Positions 7,034-14,363 of a stretch of 33,257 bases of DNA are shown piece after piece. Under the pieces are notes generated by a model, which searched no databases, had not been told where the DNA came from, and saw only the letters and a program-made list of their open reading frames with translations. A program made the position numbers and the translations under genes. This DNA comes from Planctomycetota bacterium (lineage in GTDB: Bacteria; Planctomycetota; Planctomycetia; Pirellulales; Pirellulaceae): NCBI GenBank assembly GCA_017303505.1, contig JAFLCP010000086.1:1-33257 (forward strand), in the 5' to 3' direction. Numbering within the stretch: position 1 is the first letter of the stretch; the number at the start of each line of letters is the position of its first letter.

Positions 7034-7453
7034 CCCAAGTTTTTCTCGATGCCAACCATCATAATCAAAAAATGGATGTCCGGATACTTGATGGTCCGAC
7101 TCAATCTCCGCAAGCGTCCAACAATGAGGCGTGTAATCGTCCTGCGCGACGCCACAAAAATGTCGCAACAAGAACGTCACAAAATGACGAGCCTCAACAT
7201 CGCCGGGAATACGACCTGAGATGTTTGCAAAAACAATCAAATCAGGTAACCGGCCTAAACTCACCCGCAATGCCTCAAGGTCTCCTGGCGCTGACTCAAG
7301 TTCAAGGTCGTAATAGAAACCAATCTCAAGAGTATGCAAATTTGAGCTGCGTGGATAACGCCAATCGTCATCAACCCCATCTGCGAACTCGGACAACCTG
7401 TCCCGGACCGCGTCTTTCGTGACTCCAATCAGATGAACAAACACTGAGCGCAT
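7028..7453 (-). CDS. Cassette gene, hypothetical protein
   Basis: The open frame reaches 7474 inside attC 12, but the ATG at 7451-7453 (MRSVFVHLIGVTKDAV) is the first within the cassette, giving 141 residues. The protein looks soluble and alpha/beta, with an acidic stretch (EFADGVDDDW), a strand-like ALRVSLGRLPDLIVF and a His/Trp-rich C-terminus (HPFFDYDGWHREKLGA). The TAA stop is part of the R'' GCATAAC of attC 11. The family is not recognised. Confidence 0.7.
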   Translation of the reverse strand: MRSVFVHLIGVTKDAVRDRLSEFADGVDDDWRYPRSSNLHTLEIGFYYDLELESAPGDLEALRVSLGRLPDLIVFANISGRIPGDVEARHFVTFLLRHFCGVAQDDYTPHCWTLAEIESDHQVSGHPFFDYDGWHREKLGA

Positions 7454-7462
7454 TAGTGTGAG

Positions 7463-7551
7463 GCATAACGACACACGTCACCGAGTCGCGGCGGTTGACG
7501 TACCATTGCCAAAAGCACCGTCCGCGAATTCGGTGCCCGTGATTGTTACCC
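7463..7551 (-). other. attC recombination site 12
   Basis: Minus-strand R' GTTATGC (7463-7469) and R'' GGGTAAC (7545-7551). Arms CACGTCACCGAGTCGCGG and CCGCGAATTCGGTGCCCG pair. Confidence 0.8.
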
Positions 7552-7554
7552 CAT

Positions 7555-7962
7555 TTATGTTTCGGGGTAGTCGTCGAGTTGTTCTTTGATCAATCTGAAG
7601 GCATTCGGCGCAAACTTCGGTTTCGCATCAATTGCTTGAGCCCACCATTCCCTACACTGTCTATTTCGTTCTTCTAGTTTCTCGACTTCCGTCGGGGACG
7701 GTCGTCCGAGCATTACCATGTTCATTGTCGACGGGCCAATTCCATCTGGAATAGCGACACACTTGCCGGCGTTACCCAGTTCGACAAACTGATCTACCGT
7801 TGTGCAGAGCGTGACATCTTCACCGCAAGCCTTACAGTGTCGTACCCCCGGGGTTTCCGTCTTTGTGAGAGACGACCATTCACGTGGGCATTGGAAACTA
7901 AATGCATGCTGACAGTTCCAAAGCCGGGAAATGTCGAATAGCGTTTCAGCGTCGTTTTTCAT
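7555..7962 (-). CDS. Cassette gene, small cysteine-motif protein
   Basis: ATG at 7960-7962 (MKNDAETLFDIS) is preferred to the TTG three codons earlier; the product has 135 residues. The core CPREWSSLTKT...RHCKACGEDV (C25, C43, C46), followed by a GKCVAIP segment near residue 70, matches a Cys-rich pattern I know from many small planctomycete and myxobacterial proteins (C-x3-W...L..T....R.C..C...V). Four cysteines could bind one zinc ion. The C-terminus is a charged helix. Biochemical function is unknown. Confidence 0.7.
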   Translation of the reverse strand: MKNDAETLFDISRLWNCQHAFSFQCPREWSSLTKTETPGVRHCKACGEDVTLCTTVDQFVELGNAGKCVAIPDGIGPSTMNMVMLGRPSPTEVEKLEERNRQCREWWAQAIDAKPKFAPNAFRLIKEQLDDYPET

Positions 7963-7974
7963 GTGGTCCAATTG

Positions 7975-8064
7975 GGGTAACAGTTAAAATCACCCGTTTG
8001 CGGCCAAGTGATTTGCCATCAGGAAACGCGCGACCCGCAACTCGCGTGCATCTGTTTGTTCGTC
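7975..8064 (-). other. attC recombination site 13
   Basis: Minus-strand R' GTTACCC (7975-7981) and R'' GACGAAC (8058-8064). Arms CACCCGTTTGCGG and CCCGCAACTCGCGTG pair. Same broad subfamily as attC 16, 17 and 26. Confidence 0.75.
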
Positions 8065-8186
8065 GGCATGTGGCGCATTCGATACGCCATCTCGGCCGAC
8101 GTTCTTAGTATGGTATCGGGAGACCGAGAGGCTGCAAAAAGCGGCGACGGCAATTGTATTTATTCGACCGCTGGAATTCGTGTTGC

Positions 8187-8495
8187 TCAGAGCTCAAATT
8201 GTTCGACCTGGTTAGATTTACGCTGAGATTCCGGACGATCGGGATTCATAATCACGTCAATTGCATCCACATTTGCATCGCCAATCAGAACAAGACAGCG
8301 TCCATCAGGGAGATTGAATGATTGGTTGTTCGCGGAGTAAGCCATTGGCCCGGCAGGCGAGATCCCACGAGCGATCATCATCTGCGTGGCATCCTGCATT
8401 TTCATTCCCGTTGTAATTTTCGTTGTTGTCTTTGAGCACCCAACAAGCATTAGGAATCCAAACAACACCAACGCGAACATCGAGCATCTTGTCAT
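8187..8495 (-). CDS. Cassette gene, putative lipoprotein
   Basis: A 102-residue protein with a lipoprotein signal: positively charged start, hydrophobic core FALVLFGFLML and lipobox LVGC with the acylated cysteine at about residue 20. The mature part of about 82 residues starts SKTTTKITTGMKMQDAT and may be a small periplasmic domain of the BLIP/SmpA-like size class, but I cannot confirm that fold. The ATG is preceded by GAGGA about 5 nt upstream. A 122-bp stretch with no gene separates its stop from attC 13. Confidence 0.75.
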   Translation of the reverse strand: MTRCSMFALVLFGFLMLVGCSKTTTKITTGMKMQDATQMMIARGISPAGPMAYSANNQSFNLPDGRCLVLIGDANVDAIDVIMNPDRPESQRKSNQVEQFEL

Positions 8496-8507
8496 GGAAT
8501 CCTCGTC

Positions 8508-8598
8508 GACGAACGGCGACCATCACCGGGCACGAGGAGTTAGACAACCACTGCCCAACCACGCTTTCGAGTGCTCCGTGTGTATGGCTTTGTTCTGA
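8508..8598 (-). other. attC recombination site 14
   Basis: Minus-strand R' GTTCGTC (8508-8514) and R'' TCAGAAC (8592-8598). Arms CGGGCACGAGG and CTTTCGAGTGCTCCG pair, with mismatches. Confidence 0.7.
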
Positions 8599-8602
8599 AA
8601 TT

Positions 8603-9037
8603 TTAACGGATAGTCGTGCTTGCTGGAGCGGGTTTAAATAGAAGCGTCATGGGATTCTCTCCTTCAAGCGGCCCGACGACGCGATCATCCATAATGGAGT
8701 AGTTGGTCACCCACACGTATCCGCCTCCGCAATCAGGGGCGAGAGATTGAATGAGTCTTTCATTGGCAATTTCGTAGGTACCCTCAATCCACAATGGATT
8801 TGCCTCTCCGTCCGTTGGACCGCGTCCGCGTTGGAGGATACCAATGGTATTCGAATCAAGCTGTTCCGAATCGGCCCAAAAGTCAAATGTACTGTCTCGG
8901 TAGGCACCAAGCCAAATTCCGTTCGGATAAAAGCGGCGAAAATGGACGTATTCCCCGTGCATTCGTACTCCCGCATGCCAGTCTTCCCATTCGATAGGTT
9001 GCGAGTAGTAGAATCCATCGAAGTGAATGATTGCCAT
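8603..9037 (-). CDS. Cassette gene, hypothetical beta-rich protein
   Basis: A 144-residue protein starting MAIIHFDGFYYSQP. The sequence is rich in aromatic residues and glycine in a strand-like pattern (FRRFYPNGIWLGAYRD, GIWLGAYRDSTFDFW, GTYEIANERLIQ), which suggests a small all-beta fold. It is soluble, with no signal peptide and no catalytic motif. The family is not recognised. The stop is 4 nt from attC 14. Confidence 0.7.
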   Translation of the reverse strand: MAIIHFDGFYYSQPIEWEDWHAGVRMHGEYVHFRRFYPNGIWLGAYRDSTFDFWADSEQLDSNTIGILQRGRGPTDGEANPLWIEGTYEIANERLIQSLAPDCGGGYVWVTNYSIMDDRVVGPLEGENPMTLLFKPAPASTTIR

Positions 9038-9061
9038 GCTTGATTACTGCGTCCGCCGATG

Positions 9062-9152
9062 TCAGAACGACAAAGGTAACCCGGCGGCGGCCAAGTGACT
9101 TTGATTTCAGAACATGCCCGATCCGCCGCTCGGGTTGACCGCCTTGTTCGCC
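9062..9152 (-). other. attC recombination site 15
   Basis: Minus-strand R' GTTCTGA (9062-9068) and R'' GGCGAAC (9146-9152). Arms ACCCGGCGGCGG and CCGCCGCTCGGGTT pair. Near-copy of attC 7. Confidence 0.8.
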
Positions 9153-9167
9153 GGTTTCCCGCTCGCG

Positions 9168-9929
9168 TCACACTTCCTTCTCGCTGAGGGCGTATTTGTG
9201 CGGGAACTTCTTTCCCGCACAAAAGTGAGCGAACAACTCGGCCGCCTCTGCGGCGTTGAGCACTTCGCCTTGCCGTACGCTGACACCACCGCTCATCTTA
9301 ACGTACGCTGTTGCCGTTGAACCTTCTGCGTGACCGACCACATAGTGTCTGTACTTCGTCGGACTCTCATAAGTCCGAAACTCGACTGTGCATGTCGCCT
9401 TGCTTCCTCCGCATTGCATGTAGTTGCCGCTGACGTGCTCAAGAATCAAGAAGGAATTCTTCTTGGGATCGAGCTTGTTCAGGACTTCCTCGAATGCAAG
9501 GTCGAGTGGCAGCGGAATGTCGCCCCGAGCTTCGCACGAAAGCTTCCAGTCCGGCACCGGCCACCAGATATCCCCATCCTGTCCGCTGGCATCGAAGAAC
9601 CCGACACCATGTTATGTCGCCAACTCCTTGACGTGTTTGTAGGCGGCTTCGGCCACGGACCAGGCGAACGCGGCGTAAATCACCGAGCGACCAAGGCTGT
9701 AATCGGTGACCTTCGGATCATCTGGATCATCGCTGGCGAGCGGACCGTTCATTGGCGGAAACGTCTTGATGATCTCGCGGAACCACTTCGTCAATGCTGG
9801 GGATGGAACGTCGGGGTTATTGTAGCCATGTGGCTCTTGCCACTCCGCCTGCTTCTCATACCACACGAGGAACTTAGTTCGGTCGCGCGGTGCCACAGTG
9901 GTATCGAAGACCATCAGATCGTAGCTCAC
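9168..9929 (-). pseudogene. Cassette gene split by an in-frame TAA (9612-9614)
   Basis: Two adjacent open segments lie in the same reading frame, separated by one TAA. The likely start is the GTG at 9927-9929 with GGAAGGTG upstream, giving MSYDLMVFDTTVAPRDRT. The first segment (105 residues) ends ...EAAYKHVKELAT. After the stop the frame continues HGVGFFDASGQDGDIWW and runs 147 more codons to 9168. I know the N-terminal family (YDLMVFD...FPPMNGP...KHGVGFFD), in which the segment across the stop is continuous, normally with Lys at this point; AAA to TAA is one change. The C-terminal ~130 residues look like an appended beta-rich domain. Either a nonsense mutation, readthrough or a sequencing error is possible. 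No attC lies between the parts. Confidence 0.75.
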
Positions 9930-9970
9930 CGTGTCACCTTCCCATGAATTGACGCTCGTTTGAATTGCGC

Positions 9971-10061
9971 CGGCGGACGACAAAAATCACCCGGTTGCCG
10001 CCAAGAGACTTTGATTCCAGGAAACGCCCGATCGGCAACTCGGGTACATTTTTGGTTCGTC
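9971..10061 (-). other. attC recombination site 16 (degenerate R')
   Basis: Minus-strand R' reads GTCCGCC (9971-9977), with GTC instead of the expected GTT; R'' is GACGAAC (10055-10061). Arms CACCCGGTTGCCG and CGGCAACTCGGGTA pair. Near-copy of attC 26. Confidence 0.7.
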
Positions 10062-10071
10062 AATTTCAGCA

Positions 10072-10422
10072 TCATGAAGCGCCGTTTCGGGATCGACGAA
10101 TCTCATTACATAATTCATCGAATCGCTGAAAGTATCCCCGCTCTAACTCATCTCGCGTCATCGAAAACACCTCGCTTGTAACCGGAAGGTTTAACTCGTG
10201 TCCGATTCGCATCGCATGCATCTGAAAATCGGGAAATAGGTCAGCGGCAGTTTCCAGGTCGCCAGCGTTCCTCATTCCGTAGTCTGCGACCCATAGGCAA
10301 TAGATCAACAATTCTATCGGAAGCAGTATGGCGTTTCCGTGCTCCGCGATCTTTCTGATTACGGTGTCCCCGCATTCGATAATCCAGGTTTCATTGTCGA
10401 TGGGGACAGTCATTTTTTTCAT
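10072..10422 (-). CDS. Cassette gene, hypothetical protein
   Basis: A 116-residue protein starting MKKMTVPIDNETW. The ATG follows the R' core of attC 17 by one base, so its ribosome binding region lies within attC sequence. The central helix ILLPIELLIYCLWVADYGMRN is hydrophobic but ends in charged residues and is probably a buried helix rather than a span. The C-terminus is charged (RGYFQRFDELCNEIRRSRN). The family is not recognised. Confidence 0.7.
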   Translation of the reverse strand: MKKMTVPIDNETWIIECGDTVIRKIAEHGNAILLPIELLIYCLWVADYGMRNAGDLETAADLFPDFQMHAMRIGHELNLPVTSEVFSMTRDELERGYFQRFDELCNEIRRSRNGAS

Positions 10423-10423
10423 T

Positions 10424-10513
10424 GACGAACGACCACACTCACCCGGCGGGCGCGAGTGACTTTGACTTCAGGAAACGCCCGATCGGCAACTCGGTTGGAT
10501 TGTTTTGTTACGT
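10424..10513 (-). other. attC recombination site 17
   Basis: Minus-strand R' GTTCGTC (10424-10430) and R'' ACGTAAC (10507-10513). Arms CACCCGGCGGGCG and CGGCAACTCGGTTG pair imperfectly. Same subfamily as attC 16 and 26. Confidence 0.75.
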
Positions 10514-10888
10514 CTGTTCTTTGCGGTGCCAAGCATGCCCGCAATGGACGCACATGCGAGCATTTGGAGTTCTCGCAAGTCTATTACTTTGTGGACACTT
10601 CACCAGCACGATTTCATGCTGATGCTCGCGCATCAATCGGTCGCGAATCGTACGGCGGCAGCTGTCGGGACCGTTAGCAAGCATCGCGGTTACATCTGGT
10701 GATTGGATGCGATGAAGTACATCGCCCAGTTTGCATTTCACCATAACCGATTCTACGTTCACTGCCTTTAAGTTGATGCTGAGGGCACGAAGGGCATCCA
10801 GTTCCATGTCCGTAAGAAGATGGCGGTACCACTCAAGCACGTATCGCGTTAATGGCTCTTCGTCTCGTGGATCAATGCCGATCATCAT
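10508..10888 (-). CDS. Cassette gene, small protein with C-terminal zinc-ribbon-like motif
   Basis: A 126-residue protein starting MMIGIDPRDEEP. The N-terminal ~90 residues are helical and charged (TRYVLEWYRHLLTDMEL; RRTIRDRLMREHQHEIV). C98 and the CVHCGH motif (C113, C116, H118) could coordinate a metal, giving a helical domain plus a small zinc knuckle. The TAA stop is part of the R'' ACGTAAC of attC 17. The family is not recognised; the C-terminal motif recalls proteins that bind nucleic acid, but that is only suggestive. Confidence 0.7.
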   Translation of the reverse strand: MMIGIDPRDEEPLTRYVLEWYRHLLTDMELDALRALSINLKAVNVESVMVKCKLGDVLHRIQSPDVTAMLANGPDSCRRTIRDRLMREHQHEIVLVKCPQSNRLARTPNARMCVHCGHAWHRKEQT

Positions 10889-10909
10889 CTTGAGGACGCC
10901 ATCTTGAGG

Positions 10910-11000
10910 AAATAACGATGGCCATAACCGGGCGGCGACGAAAGATTATCCATTTCAAAACCGCCCGACTTCGCCGCTCCGGTTGATGGCTTTGTTACTC
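10910..11000 (-). other. attC recombination site 18
   Basis: Minus-strand R' GTTATTT (10910-10916) and R'' GAGTAAC (10994-11000). Arms GCCATAACCGGGCGGCG and CGCCGCTCCGGTTGATGGC pair well. The phosphatase gene to its right ends inside it. Confidence 0.8.
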
Positions 11001-11659
11001 GCTCCGTAGATCGACTCAAGTATTGCGCGTTGAGCACGACCGAGGTGCGCGTTGGGGCGACGTTCGAGTACGTAGTTTACAGCATCATCAATTGTCTTCG
11101 AAATCCCCTGTTGAATCAAATAGGCGATCGCAAGAGTCGCAGTGCGTCCGTGCCCCTGAGCGCAATGAATGTAAACCGTCCCATCAAGCTCGGCGATCCG
11201 CGCCACACGCCGAAGCAGCGTCTCTTTGTCCGCATAGTGTCCGTCCAGTGTTGGAAATGAGATGTAGCCCGACTCTCGAAGCGAAGGAGGTTCGTTAAAT
11301 TCGCACGTCAGGTCAACGATGTGATCAAAATTTGACGCGCGTTCGTGCGACAGAAGTCGACGACCGATGAAAACGTTGTCTGTGAGTTGATTGTACGCCG
11401 TCTCGCGAGAAAAGTAACGAATTGCGTGCCAAACAAGATTGAGATATACGAGAAATGGTGCAAGCAATACTGAACGGCCAATCGAGAGCGTACCGTTGGG
11501 TTGTTTGCCGAAGATGACAACGCCAGCGCCGAAGTATGCGATGGACACCAAAGCGAAAGACAATGCAGGCCAAAGAAGAAGGTAGAGCCAACCTCCCTCG
11601 CGAACTGCGTAGATCGCGATCAATATTGCGAGAATGGCAAACGCAAATCCATACTTCAT
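10955..11659 (-). CDS. Cassette gene, membrane-anchored dual-specificity-type phosphatase
   Basis: A 234-residue protein. Two hydrophobic segments (about residues 4-20 and 24-50) and a third amphipathic one (about 62-80) place it in the membrane. The C-terminal domain carries the cysteine-dependent phosphatase signature HCAQGHGRT (H165, nucleophile C166, R172, T173), with the likely general acid D139 in the preceding FPTLDGHYAD segment. This is the HCxxGxxR(S/T) loop of the DSP/PTP superfamily, so hydrolysis of phospho-Ser/Thr/Tyr or another phosphomonoester at the inner membrane is likely. The last 15 residues (SNKAINRSGEVGRF region) are read from attC 18 and are unlikely to be part of the fold. 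Confidence 0.85.
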   Translation of the reverse strand: MKYGFAFAILAILIAIYAVREGGWLYLLLWPALSFALVSIAYFGAGVVIFGKQPNGTLSIGRSVLLAPFLVYLNLVWHAIRYFSRETAYNQLTDNVFIGRRLLSHERASNFDHIVDLTCEFNEPPSLRESGYISFPTLDGHYADKETLLRRVARIAELDGTVYIHCAQGHGRTATLAIAYLIQQGISKTIDDAVNYVLERRPNAHLGRAQRAILESIYGASNKAINRSGEVGRF

Positions 11660-11677
11660 GCAGTTTGTTCTTCTGTC

Positions 11678-11769
11678 GGGTAACGGCAGAGTTCAGCGAG
11701 CCCGAGCGATTGACTCAACGCAAGTCAAAACGGCTGTTCGAGAGCTTCGTCTGCAACCCATTGTTTTTT
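11678..11769 (-). other. attC recombination site 19 (degenerate R'')
   Basis: Minus-strand R' GTTACCC (11678-11684); R'' reads AAAAAAC (11763-11769), keeping AAC but losing the pyrimidines. Arms GAGCCCGAG and TTCGAGAGCTTC pair. Same subfamily as attC 9 and 10. Confidence 0.75.
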
Positions 11770-11775
11770 GCAGTC

Positions 11776-12273
11776 CTAGCTTTGTATTGTAGTCAGTGTA
11801 GCGACAATCGACCCATCGCGGACAATAGCGTAGCCAGCAGATCCCGATAGTGATTGAAAGGCGGTCGAGTACCAACAGATTGTGTCCGTCTCACATACCA
11901 TCATTTCGAATAACCTTAGTTCCGTCGCAAAAACGGCACTACCGATACCATTTCTCAGTTCCCTCAGTCGATCACGATCAACGGGTTCGATGCTGCTTAC
12001 ATTTTCGGGCACATCGTTCCCTCGGACTATGCGTTCCAAGTCAAAAGCGGGTCGAGTGACGTCGGTCACGTCAAAGACGATTCCAATCCTACAGCTCTCG
12101 CATAGCAACCCAATCTGTCCATTCGAAACCGCCCCACTCACCGTTCGTTCCACGAGCGATTTCCAAATGACGCCATCCCAATGCAATCTGGCAAAGTGAC
12201 ATTCGGGGCACGGGATCGAAAGCACGTCACTTGCGTTGAGTTTTACTCCTGGATGTCTGCGCTTCCAAAACAC
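11776..12273 (-). CDS. Cassette gene, protein with N-terminal zinc ribbon
   Basis: No ATG is available. I place the start at the GTG 12271-12273, which has GGAG 7 nt upstream, giving 165 residues (MFWKRRHPGVKLNASD). A TTG at 12291 overlapping the attC core is the alternative. Two cysteine pairs, CPEC (C22, C25) and CESC (C58, C61), form a convincing four-Cys zinc site. The rest is an alpha/beta soluble domain with DRDRLRELRNGIGSAVF and a strand-rich end (GYAIVRDGSIVATL). The function is unknown. Confidence 0.7.
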   Translation of the reverse strand: MFWKRRHPGVKLNASDVLSIPCPECHFARLHWDGVIWKSLVERTVSGAVSNGQIGLLCESCRIGIVFDVTDVTRPAFDLERIVRGNDVPENVSSIEPVDRDRLRELRNGIGSAVFATELRLFEMMVCETDTICWYSTAFQSLSGSAGYAIVRDGSIVATLTTIQS

Positions 12274-12289
12274 TTTGACGCTCCGAAGC

Positions 12290-12379
12290 AAATAACGCTA
12301 CCGTTCACCTAGCCGCCGGTGAACAGTATCCATTCCAAAAACGCACTGTCGGCGGCTTAGGTGCAACGGAGAGTTACTT
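12290..12379 (-). other. attC recombination site 20
   Basis: Minus-strand R' GTTATTT (12290-12296) and R'' AAGTAAC (12373-12379). Arms TTCACCTAGCCGCC and GGCGGCTTAGGTG pair nearly perfectly. Confidence 0.85.
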
Positions 12380-12949
12380 GTCGCTGTCTGGAACTCCCCA
12401 ATACGTTGTTTGTGTGTTTCTAGGTATTCGGTCACCTTCCGGCGTGAAGAACCAGTTCATGAAATCGGTACTTGAGATACCAGCCGATTCAATGCGTACT
12501 TTGCCAAGGCCAGGGATTTCAAGCTCGGATTCGGTTTCATCTATTGTAAGTGGATAGATGATATCCGAGTTCCCGCAAAAGATGCATTTCGGGGGTGAGG
12601 ACCGATGGGTGCGCCATTCCAGTCGCGACTCCAGATCCGCGATTCGAGACAGCCGGAAACTTTCCGATGTGCCACGTGGATTGGCCATTCGTATTTGCTC
12701 GTCATTCCACTCAGCGAATTTGTATGCATCGGATCCGGAGTCGTTTAGCTCTGCGATTTGTTGGCGAATTTGCGATGGTAGCTCAATCCATTCACCCTCG
12801 GTGAATTTCCCGCACGTTTCGCACCAAACGAGATGCGTCAGAACTTCGATCGTTGAGCGATCAGCAAATTCGTAATAGATGCCACGAGTCAGCCACGTCT
12901 CTTCAGTATGGCCCGATTGCAAGTATTTGATCGTGAACGTTGCTGGCAT
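12374..12949 (-). CDS. Cassette gene, hypothetical protein with two CxxC pairs
   Basis: A 191-residue protein starting MPATFTIKYLQSG. Cysteine pairs CETC (C43, C46) and CIFC (C122, C125) are separated by a charged helical stretch (QIRQQIAELNDSGSD; RLSRIADLESRLEW), as in proteins where a helical insertion divides a zinc ribbon. The C-terminus (GVPDSDK) is reached at a TAA that belongs to the R'' AAGTAAC of attC 20. It is soluble and the family is not recognised. Confidence 0.7.
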   Translation of the reverse strand: MPATFTIKYLQSGHTEETWLTRGIYYEFADRSTIEVLTHLVWCETCGKFTEGEWIELPSQIRQQIAELNDSGSDAYKFAEWNDEQIRMANPRGTSESFRLSRIADLESRLEWRTHRSSPPKCIFCGNSDIIYPLTIDETESELEIPGLGKVRIESAGISSTDFMNWFFTPEGDRIPRNTQTTYWGVPDSDK

Positions 12950-12972
12950 TGCGTTCCGGTGTTAAGTGACAC

Positions 12973-13061
12973 AAATAACGTTAGGCATCGTCAAATCGCC
13001 GAGTGATGCTGTCCTTCTGTTAAAGCATCAACGGCGACTTTGATGCATGCCATAGTTCTGG
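12973..13061 (-). other. attC recombination site 21
   Basis: Minus-strand R' GTTATTT (12973-12979) and R'' CCAGAAC (13055-13061). Arms CGTCAAATCGCCG and CGGCGACTTTGATG pair, extended by GGCAT/ATGCC. Confidence 0.8.
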
Positions 13062-13507
13062 CTTTTGTGTCTGGTACCGCTCAGCGTAACAGACGTCACA
13101 GCTAGTACGATAGATCTTAAGGCGTAAAACCACTTATTTCGAGCGTGATCAACGCCTTACGTTTTACGCCAACAGTGAGCCCATTCTTTATCAACCGCGA
13201 AAGTCACGAAAAACGCGAAAATTTCGGTGATGCGAATCGCTCACCACTTCAATAGATGACAACGATCTGGACTTTTATCGCTCAATCGCTTCATAAAAAG
13301 AAACACAACTTGTGATTAAAGATAGAGGGGCAGAAAAATGGTGGGCAAAAAAAAGGAAAACTTGGGGGCTCATGGCTCTATTTTTCTGCCCACCATTTTT
13401 TTGCCACTTCAAATGCACTACCGACATCTCGGTCGACGTCAATATGCCGTTCAACGTTAACGCGTTTCAGGGCGATCAGAACGTCGTGGACGTATTGGAT
13501 CCGGATG
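13062..13507. other. Gene-less cassette body with repeats
   Basis: 446 bp between attC 21 and attC 22 without a credible ORF in the cassette direction. It holds an inverted repeat GGCGTAAAAC (13121-13130)/GTTTTACGCC (13161-13170), a run of degenerate CGCGAAA/CACGAAA units (about 13190-13222), a segment resembling one at about 29350-29396, and a long A/T-G palindrome (13329-13405). The 156-codon plus-strand frame crossing it runs through attC 22 and is not credible. Confidence 0.65.
13329..13405. repeat. Palindromic repeat, purine-rich arms
   Basis: Arms of 25 bp at 13329-13353 and 13381-13405 pair at 23 positions around a 27-nt spacer. Each arm contains ATGGTGGGCA flanked by A-runs. The arm itself is a near-repeat (GGCAGAAAAA / GGCAAAAAAA), typical of REP-like elements scattered in some bacterial genomes. 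Confidence 0.75.
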
Positions 13508-13598
13508 CCAGAACGCCAGCGATAACCCAGCCCGAGTGGTTGGGCAACCATTGCCCAAACGGCCCATCGAGGGCTTGGTGTTCATCGCATTGTTCTGT
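13508..13598 (-). other. attC recombination site 22
   Basis: Minus-strand R' GTTCTGG (13508-13514) and R'' ACAGAAC (13592-13598). Arms CAGCCCGAGTGG and ATCGAGGGCTTGG pair imperfectly. Confidence 0.75.
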
Positions 13599-13615
13599 CC
13601 ATTGTATCAGCGTGA

Positions 13616-14230
13616 TCAAGACGACGAAACGAGATCGAACGGGCCAATCTTACTATATCGTTCCGCAAGTTTTAGAATTCGCTGATACGATGCATGTTGG
13701 TACAGATTGTGTCGTCTCAGTTCGCCGTTTTCGCGATAAACCAAGTTTGCTTGATATGGACCAGCACCTGCCAATTGTATAGCGACGACATCCGCAAATT
13801 GAATCCTAATCGGTTCTTGGTGAGGCTGCAAAACAAACGATTCGGCGATTGGATCAAGAACGCGATTTGCGAGAGATTTTCGAGAAGAACCGCTCTGCAA
13901 TGTGATCATCTTCTCGATAGTGTCGAAGGTTATATATTGCCCAAAGCGATTGCGAATGAAGTACGGAATCAGTCCGCAAAATCCGCCCCAAAGAAAAATG
14001 CCTGCTATGAAGTAACGCAGGTCCATACCAAGTGATTTGGGCGTCGGTGTTGGCCAAAGCACGGCAATAATCGCGAGTGTCGCCATCAGCGAGGCAAACA
14101 CGAAGTGGGAATGCGACGACTCGTGGTGTAACACCCCGTTTCGCTCGTGGATGGCAATGTCGGGGAGGAAGCCCGTCGACGTATGATTCAATACAAGTGG
14201 TTCAGTTGGAATGTCGATGGTTGATCGCAT
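13616..14230 (-). CDS. Cassette gene, membrane protein
   Basis: The frame opens further right through attC 23, but the ATG at 14228-14230 (MRSTIDIPTEPLVLN) lies in the cassette and gives 204 residues. Two hydrophobic segments at about residues 45-62 and 73-95 (FVFASLMATLAIIAVL; YFIAGIFLWGGFCGL) form a membrane hairpin. The C-terminal ~105 residues are a soluble domain with alternating strands (QYITFDTIEKMITLQ, EPIRIQFADVVAIQL, YQANLVYRENGELR) that resembles a PH-like/YdbT-type membrane-attached fold. That assignment is inference from pattern only. Confidence 0.7.
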   Translation of the reverse strand: MRSTIDIPTEPLVLNHTSTGFLPDIAIHERNGVLHHESSHSHFVFASLMATLAIIAVLWPTPTPKSLGMDLRYFIAGIFLWGGFCGLIPYFIRNRFGQYITFDTIEKMITLQSGSSRKSLANRVLDPIAESFVLQPHQEPIRIQFADVVAIQLAGAGPYQANLVYRENGELRRHNLYQHASYQRILKLAERYSKIGPFDLVSSS

Positions 14231-14238
14231 TTTGATTG

Positions 14239-14329
14239 ACAGAACGGCAGCCGTCACCGGGCCGCCGGAGAGCACTCTCCATTGGCTAACCGCGTGGTCG
14301 GCGGCTCCGTGTGCACGGCATTGTTCTGC
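14239..14329 (-). other. attC recombination site 23
   Basis: Minus-strand R' GTTCTGT (14239-14245) and R'' GCAGAAC (14323-14329). Arms GTCACCGGGCCGCCG and CGGCGGCTCCGTGTGC pair. Confidence 0.85.
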
Positions 14330-14363
14330 CATTCTCGCTCGATTACGTCGCAGGTGCAAATCG

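Noticed and set aside
9330-9947. 205-codon plus-strand frame
   Set aside because: It is opposite the split cassette gene, which has known family features; antisense shadow.
13312-13782. 156-codon plus-strand frame (MIKDRGAEKWWAKKRK)
   Set aside because: It crosses the palindrome, attC 22 and the opposite-strand gene 13616-14230, and has no family resemblance.
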